From contig PMHU01000233.1 of the NCBI GenBank assembly GCA_003156795.1, positions 1-6,454 on the forward strand: DNA of 6,454 nt, read 5' to 3'. The stretch is from Acidimicrobiaceae bacterium. Lineage in GTDB: Bacteria > Actinomycetota > Acidimicrobiia > Acidimicrobiales > Palsa-688. Positions 5,324-6,454 of the stretch are shown here, piece after piece. Each line of letters begins with the position of its first letter. The stretch's first letter is position 1. The notes beneath the pieces were generated by a model. That model saw only the letters and a list, made by a program, of their open reading frames with translations. It had not been told where the DNA came from and ran no database searches. The position numbers were made by a program, and so were the translations under genes.

Positions 5324-6454
5324 ATGGACGGCGTGCAGCCGATGAGTCTCAGCGACGAGCAGAAGGATTTCCGGGCCGCGGTCCGCCGACTTTCGGAAGA
5401 GCGGTTCGCGCCCCGAGCCGCCGAGGTGGACGCTACAGGCGAGTTCCCGTGGGACAACTTCAAGGAATGCGTCGCCATGGAGCTGCCCGGCCTGGCCATA
5501 CCGACCGCATACGGAGGGGCCGGCGCCGACCACGTCACCAAGGCCATCATGATCGAGGAGATAGCCCGGGTCTGCGGGTCAACCAGTCTGATGATGGCCA
5601 TCAACGGCCTGTCGGCCACCCCGATCGCCAACTGGGCGACCGAGGAAGCGAAGGCCAAGTACCTGCCTCCCTACGCCGTGGGCGAGATCCAGGGCAGCTA
5701 CTGCCTGTCCGAAGTCGACGCCGGCAGCGACGTGGCGGCCATGAGCACGCGGGCGGTGCGCGACGGCGACTCCTATGTCCTCAACGGCCGCAAGCACTGG
5801 ATCACGAACGCCGGGATATCCGACATCTATGTGGTGTTCGCCAAGACCGACCCCGCGGCCGGGGCCAGGGGAGTGTCGTGCTTTTTGGTCGAGCGGGACT
5901 TCGGTCTCCAGATCGGCAAGCTCGAGAAGAAGATGGGCATGCACGGCAGCCCCACCGGCGAAGTGATTCTCGACGACGTGCGCGTTCCCGCCGCCAACCT
6001 GATCGGCCAGGAGGGCCAAGGTTTCATGATCGCCATGCACACCCTGGACCGCAGCCGCCCGTCGATTGCGGCTCAAGCGCTCGGGATCGCCCAGGGCGCG
6101 CTCGACTTCGCCGTGGGTTACGTAAAGGAACGTCGGGCTTTCGGCAAGCCGATCGCCGAGCTCCAAGGCCTCCAGTTCATGCTCGCCGACATGGCGATGA
6201 AGGTCGAGGCGGCCCGCGGCCTGACTTACCGGGCCTGTTCCATCATCGACGAGGGCGACCCAGACGGAGATCTCAACGCGGCCGGCGCCATGGCCAAGGC
6301 CTTCGCTTCCGATGTCGCCATGGAAGTCACCACCAACGCCGTGCAACTGCTCGGCGGTAACGGCTACACCAACGACTTTCCCGTCGAGCGCATGATGCGC
6401 GACGCCAAGATCACCCAGATTTACGAGGGCACCAACCAGGTCCAGCGGATGGTG
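5324..6454 (+). CDS. Acyl-CoA dehydrogenase (3' end outside window)
   Basis: An FAD-dependent dehydrogenase that introduces the alpha,beta double bond into an acyl-CoA and passes electrons to electron-transfer flavoprotein; used in fatty-acid or branched-chain acyl-CoA oxidation. The frame is open to the right edge with 377 codons; family members have about 380, so only a few residues are missing. Visible motifs are YCLSEVDAGSD at 126-136 (family signature), WITNAG at 159-164 (flavin contact), RRAFGKP at 270-276, LLGGNGY ending at 348, and QIYEGTNQ with E368, the catalytic base position of the short/medium-chain (butyryl-CoA dehydrogenase) type. This points to a short- or medium-chain acyl-CoA, but the exact substrate is undetermined. 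An in-frame stop at 5300 limits the start to ATG 5324, GTG 5333 or ATG 5342. The last gives the family-typical MSLSDEQ beginning, with GGAC 12 bases upstream, and may be the true start. It is divergent from fabD. Confidence 0.93.
   Translation, partial: MDGVQPMSLSDEQKDFRAAVRRLSEERFAPRAAEVDATGEFPWDNFKECVAMELPGLAIPTAYGGAGADHVTKAIMIEEIARVCGSTSLMMAINGLSATPIANWATEEAKAKYLPPYAVGEIQGSYCLSEVDAGSDVAAMSTRAVRDGDSYVLNGRKHWITNAGISDIYVVFAKTDPAAGARGVSCFLVERDFGLQIGKLEKKMGMHGSPTGEVILDDVRVPAANLIGQEGQGFMIAMHTLDRSRPSIAAQALGIAQGALDFAVGYVKERRAFGKPIAELQGLQFMLADMAMKVEAARGLTYRACSIIDEGDPDGDLNAAGAMAKAFASDVAMEVTTNAVQLLGGNGYTNDFPVERMMRDAKITQIYEGTNQVQRMV

Noticed and set aside
4635..5345. Plus-strand open frame of 236 codons antisense to fabD, running into the intergenic region
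   Set aside because: Gly-rich without domains, and it would overlap the start of the dehydrogenase; explained as a shadow of fabD codon bias.
5281..6360. Plus-strand open frame of 359 codons over the acyl-CoA dehydrogenase
   Set aside because: Low-complexity Arg/Gly/His-rich product. The true gene is in another frame that stays open to the right edge and carries every dehydrogenase motif.

Overview
The window is a high-GC, gene-dense stretch of bacterial chromosome. Third codon positions are strongly G/C, GTG starts occur, genes overlap by a few bases, and the gene set is central metabolism. Protein flavour and gene organisation suggest Actinomycetota, possibly the Acidimicrobiia side of the phylum. 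That placement is an inference from pattern recognition, not from a marker gene. I see no mobile element, CRISPR array, tRNA, rRNA or phage gene, and no gene-free stretch longer than about 100 bases.

Layout: positions 1-4294 hold a tight plus-strand run of four genes. They are the C-terminal part of a branched-chain amino acid aminotransferase (ilvE), an (R)-citramalate synthase (cimA), a 169-residue protein of unknown function, and an AMP-forming acyl-CoA synthetase. Every junction overlaps (11, 4 and 4 bases), so these are almost certainly co-transcribed and probably translationally coupled. Four bases further on, a convergent minus-strand gene ends. It is fabD, malonyl-CoA:ACP transacylase (4299-5222), which stands alone between a convergent and a divergent neighbour. 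After a 101-base divergent intergenic region (5223-5323) that carries a palindromic operator-like sequence, a plus-strand acyl-CoA dehydrogenase runs off the right edge. It lacks only its last few residues.

How the genes fit together: CimA makes citramalate from pyruvate and acetyl-CoA, feeding the threonine-independent route to 2-ketobutyrate and isoleucine, and IlvE performs the final transamination of that pathway. The acyl-CoA synthetase activates a carboxylic acid to its CoA thioester, FabD supplies malonyl-ACP to fatty-acid synthesis, and the acyl-CoA dehydrogenase carries out the first oxidation of an acyl-CoA. The region is therefore a junction between branched-chain amino acid synthesis and acyl-CoA/fatty-acid metabolism. 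I find no convincing evidence for a novel defence, mobile or RNA-based system. The points most worth a second look are the unknown 169-residue protein locked into the cimA operon, the overlapping gene chain, and the palindromic fabD/dehydrogenase intergenic region.
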